NCBI GenBank assembly: GCA_039028975.1
Contig: JBCCHB010000077.1
Span: 1-64,000, forward strand
Direction of reading: 5' to 3'
DNA: 64,000 nucleotides
DNA from: JAHBNG01 sp039028975
GTDB lineage: Bacteria > Chloroflexota > Anaerolineae > Caldilineales > Caldilineaceae
Shown: positions 61,551 to 64,000 of the stretch, in pieces
Layout: each line of letters starts with the position of its first letter
Numbering within the stretch: position 1 is the first letter of the stretch
The notes under the pieces: model-generated
What the model was told of the DNA's origin: nothing
Seen by the model: only the letters and a program-made list of their open reading frames with translations
The model's database searches: none
Position numbers and translations under genes: made by a program

Positions 61551-63236
61551 TCATGCCTTCACAATCGTCCATGAAGTCGGCTCTTCTTTAGCTGGGTAAA
61601 TAGGAATCGAGAAGAAAAAGGTTGTACCATTTGGTTCAGATCGCGCCCAGATTTGCCCCTGATGTGCCTCAATAATTGCTTTACAGAGGAAAAGCCCTAG
61701 CCCTGCACCCGTTGTTTTGCGGCGTAAGCTGCTGTCCACGCGGTAATATCGATCAAAAATATGGGGAAGCTCTTCTTGGGGAATGCCTATACCTTCATCA
61801 GCAACGTACAAAACAAGGCCAGGAACTACATGCTCGGGGGTTTCGTCAACCCAACCGCCGATGCGAATAACTCCACCATTGGGGGAGTATTTGATCGCAT
61901 TCCCAATTAAGTTTGTAAGCACCTGACGCAGACGCTCATCGTCTCCCCAAGCATCAGGAAAATCTTTAGGAAGATCAATTTCAATTCGATGGTGTTGGCT
62001 CTGGGTGTGGTATGCTTCAGCCACTTTCGTTACCAAACTAACCATATCAACATAGCTGTAATCGAGTTTTAGCCCACTGGCTTGAATGCGGCTCACATCA
62101 AGTAGATTATTTATAAGAGACTCTAACCGATCTGCTTCTTCTTCAATAATTTGCAAGCCATTGCGAGCCGTTCTGCTATCCCACTCGGCATCTGGACGTG
62201 CTAATGTTTGGGCATACCCTTTAATGATAGCGACTGGGGTTTTTAGTTCATGGCTGATAATAGAAGTAAAGGTATTTTTAGTCTCTTCCTCTTCTCTAAA
62301 ACGTGTAATATCTTGGGCAATAGCAATGATGTTAACCAATCGTTGCTCATCATCATAGAGTGGCGTATAAGTCAGTGAAACAATAACCTGTTTGCGCCCT
62401 AGGCGATTAATTTCTCCCTCACATACCATATCATCTTTTGTTAATAGCGTTATGTAATCCTCGGAGTCACAAAGATCATCTCCTGTGACATTTTCTAATG
62501 AGAGTACGGCCTGACAAGGCTGACCAACGGCCTCACTGACAGTAATGCCGAGTAATTCGGCCAGCGGTTGGTTGATAAGCTCTACGCGCCGATTGGCATC
62601 CATTATCATAATGCCGCTCGTACTCTTCTCTACAAACATTGCCAGTCGGCTGCGCTCATTCTCTAATTGATGATAGAGTTTTGCGTTGCGCACGGCGATT
62701 GCAGCCTGATAAGCAAAGCCAGCAAGGAATTCGCTATCTAGTTCAGTAAACGCATGTTCACTGCGAAAAAGGTAGATTAAGCCCAGTAATTCGTGTTCAA
62801 AAAATAGAGGCAACCACACAACTTCTCCCAAAGTCATGCCAAGCTGCTCTTCAATAAGGTTAACCCTTTGCCGCAACTTCGTCTGTACAGCTCGGTTTTC
62901 TCCCTGTGCGTTGTCAACCGTAGTCGCTGGGATAAAGTCTAAGAGTGGTTGAAAGGCTGGAAGTAATTCATCAGGGATAGCATACGTAGCTCGAATTTCG
63001 AAGGGATCTGTATCGATTTCAGGTTCACCAGTTGGTACATCACCTGCTGGGAGAGATGATTCATCACGAACAAGTACAATTAATCCAGCTTGGCAGCTTA
63101 CCAGATCAGCAGCGCTATTGAGTATGAGCGTTAATAGGCTGGGCAATTCAAGGCGCGATGTCATGGCACGAGTAATGTGCAAGAGGTATTCGCGTTGGCG
63201 CAGCTGATACGTTGCTAAGAGAGCTGGGACATTCAT
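61551..63236 (-). CDS. soluble hybrid-sensor type histidine kinase (GAF-PAS-HisKA-HATPase)
   Basis: A 561-residue kinase without membrane helices. A GAF domain covers about 15-195 (LTLILNSAADLVSCQAGLIVLV to AYQAAIAVRNAKLY). A PAS domain covers about 200-310 (STSGIMIMDANRRVELINQPLAELLG). H329 in SIISHELKTPVAIIKGY is the phospho-acceptor. The ATPase domain has NLIGNAIKYS, DEGIGIP and TGAGLGLFL. No response regulator gene is adjacent on this strand, so it is an orphan in this window. It converges with the other kinase gene 87 bases away. Confidence 0.92.
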   Translation of the reverse strand: MNVPALLATYQLRQREYLLHITRAMTSRLELPSLLTLILNSAADLVSCQAGLIVLVRDESSLPAGDVPTGEPEIDTDPFEIRATYAIPDELLPAFQPLLDFIPATTVDNAQGENRAVQTKLRQRVNLIEEQLGMTLGEVVWLPLFFEHELLGLIYLFRSEHAFTELDSEFLAGFAYQAAIAVRNAKLYHQLENERSRLAMFVEKSTSGIMIMDANRRVELINQPLAELLGITVSEAVGQPCQAVLSLENVTGDDLCDSEDYITLLTKDDMVCEGEINRLGRKQVIVSLTYTPLYDDEQRLVNIIAIAQDITRFREEEETKNTFTSIISHELKTPVAIIKGYAQTLARPDAEWDSRTARNGLQIIEEEADRLESLINNLLDVSRIQASGLKLDYSYVDMVSLVTKVAEAYHTQSQHHRIEIDLPKDFPDAWGDDERLRQVLTNLIGNAIKYSPNGGVIRIGGWVDETPEHVVPGLVLYVADEGIGIPQEELPHIFDRYYRVDSSLRRKTTGAGLGLFLCKAIIEAHQGQIWARSEPNGTTFFFSIPIYPAKEEPTSWTIVKA

Positions 63237-63248
63237 AATCTGCAGCGT

Positions 63249-64000
63249 TTAGCGATAGTTAAAAATCGAATTACGATGGGATGCTAGCTCTGCAGCTTGT
63301 TCAGCAAATCTGTTATCCATAGGTTGAGCAGGCTCAGCACGTACCTGCTCTATGCGATGACCGTCGACAGATAAAACCGTGAATGACCAGTCTCCATAAT
63401 GTAAAATTTCGCCTTGTTTAGGTAAATGTTCTGAAAGGAAGTATATAAATCCACCAACAGTATCAGCTCGTTTATCCTCGATTTCTATATCTAGCACCTT
63501 TTCTAGTTCATAGATACTCAACCGTGAGTTCAGCAAGTATACGTTGGGCCGAATACGCTGAACGAGGAGTTCTTGTTCGGCGTCATACTCATCTTGAATT
63601 TCGCCAACAATCTCTTCCAACAGATCTTCAATTGTGACCAAGCCTGCGATGCCGCCATACTCATCGACGACTACAGCCATGTGAGCCTTTTGAGCCTGCA
63701 TCTCTCGGAAAAGTACATTTATTTTCTTGCTATCAGGAATAAAGTAAGCGGGCCGCAGGATTTCTGCGATGGTAATGTTCTGGCGTTCCTGCTGAAACAG
63801 ATGAAGAAGATCCTTAGCATATACCAAGCCAACAATATTATCGATGTTTTCAGAATAGACGGGAATCCGGCTACGCCCTTCCTCATTCACAATCGAAAGT
63901 ACATCAGTCAACGTAGCATCCAAGCTTATAGCACTCATGTCGATTCGAGGGACCATAACTTCTCTCACAACCGTATCATCTAGATCAAGAATGCTAGCGA
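63249..64000 (-). CDS. CorC/HlyC-family CBS-domain protein (N-terminus beyond window)
   Basis: The frame is open to base 64000, reading ILDLDDTVVREVMVPRIDM at the edge, so the N-terminal part (probably a DUF21 membrane domain) lies outside. Two CBS domains follow: TLTDVLSIVNEEGRSRIPVYSENIDNIVG and FREMQAQKAHMAVVVDEYGGIAGLVTIEDLLEEIVG. The CorC_HlyC transporter-associated domain (about the last 90 residues) ends with HRIEQVRAEP. The family is linked to magnesium and cobalt efflux. The stop is 12 bases before the start of the kinase gene on the same strand. Confidence 0.88.
   Translation of the reverse strand, partial: ASILDLDDTVVREVMVPRIDMSAISLDATLTDVLSIVNEEGRSRIPVYSENIDNIVGLVYAKDLLHLFQQERQNITIAEILRPAYFIPDSKKINVLFREMQAQKAHMAVVVDEYGGIAGLVTIEDLLEEIVGEIQDEYDAEQELLVQRIRPNVYLLNSRLSIYELEKVLDIEIEDKRADTVGGFIYFLSEHLPKQGEILHYGDWSFTVLSVDGHRIEQVRAEPAQPMDNRFAEQAAELASHRNSIFNYR

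Overview
The window looks like a chromosomal segment of an uncultured or little-studied bacterium, most probably a Chloroflexota (Anaerolineae/Caldilineae-like). This placement is an inference from several features: exported proteins with Thr-Pro-rich linkers ending in a short Y/F-x-P-L-I type tail, a dockerin/cohesin-bearing CAP protein, a LysM-YkuD wall protein, many glycosyltransferases, frequent GTG/TTG starts, and GC content that looks close to 50 percent by eye. No rRNA, tRNA, CRISPR array or intact transposase gene was seen.

Region 1 (1-28 kb) is a surface-polysaccharide locus, nearly all on the + strand. It opens with the tail of a Wzt-type ABC transporter ATPase. Then come a methyltransferase, a toroid-like protein, a run of GT2 and GT4 glycosyltransferases, an O-antigen polymerase/ligase-like membrane protein and a CgeB-like glycosyltransferase. 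A tailoring set follows: two phytanoyl-CoA dioxygenase-family enzymes, a FemAB/GNAT-like protein, an N-formyltransferase and a DegT aminotransferase. A VanZ-LamG protein, a second methyltransferase, two more GT4 enzymes and a GT39-like membrane glycosyltransferase complete it. Together these can build, decorate, polymerise and export a complex glycan containing amino sugars.

Region 2 (28-39 kb) encodes secreted proteins: a DUF5060/glycoside hydrolase, a quinoprotein-like beta-propeller protein, an unknown exported protein and a CAP-dockerin-cohesin protein, plus an intracellular GNAT-VOC fusion.

Region 3 (39-64 kb) is mixed housekeeping. It holds a glutathione-dependent formaldehyde detoxification pair (frmA, fghA), an AAA ATPase with a TOPRIM-like partner (candidate defence module), a methyltransferase, an NfeD protease and a LysM/YkuD protein. 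Next are a GNAT plus N-succinylamino acid racemase pair, a Fe-S protein beside cobS, mnmA, gatCA with an attenuator-like leader, an aminotransferase, a two-component pair, an orphan soluble histidine kinase and a CorC/HlyC-type CBS protein cut by the window end.

The least expected signal is in the intergenic DNA. At least six families of short (about 80-180 bp) palindromic elements are present, several bounded by TATA. One copy is nested inside another at a TA dinucleotide, one intergenic gap is built end to end from four elements, and elements supply stop codons and C-terminal codons of neighbouring genes. They look like MITE-type elements mobilised by a TA-targeting transposase encoded elsewhere.
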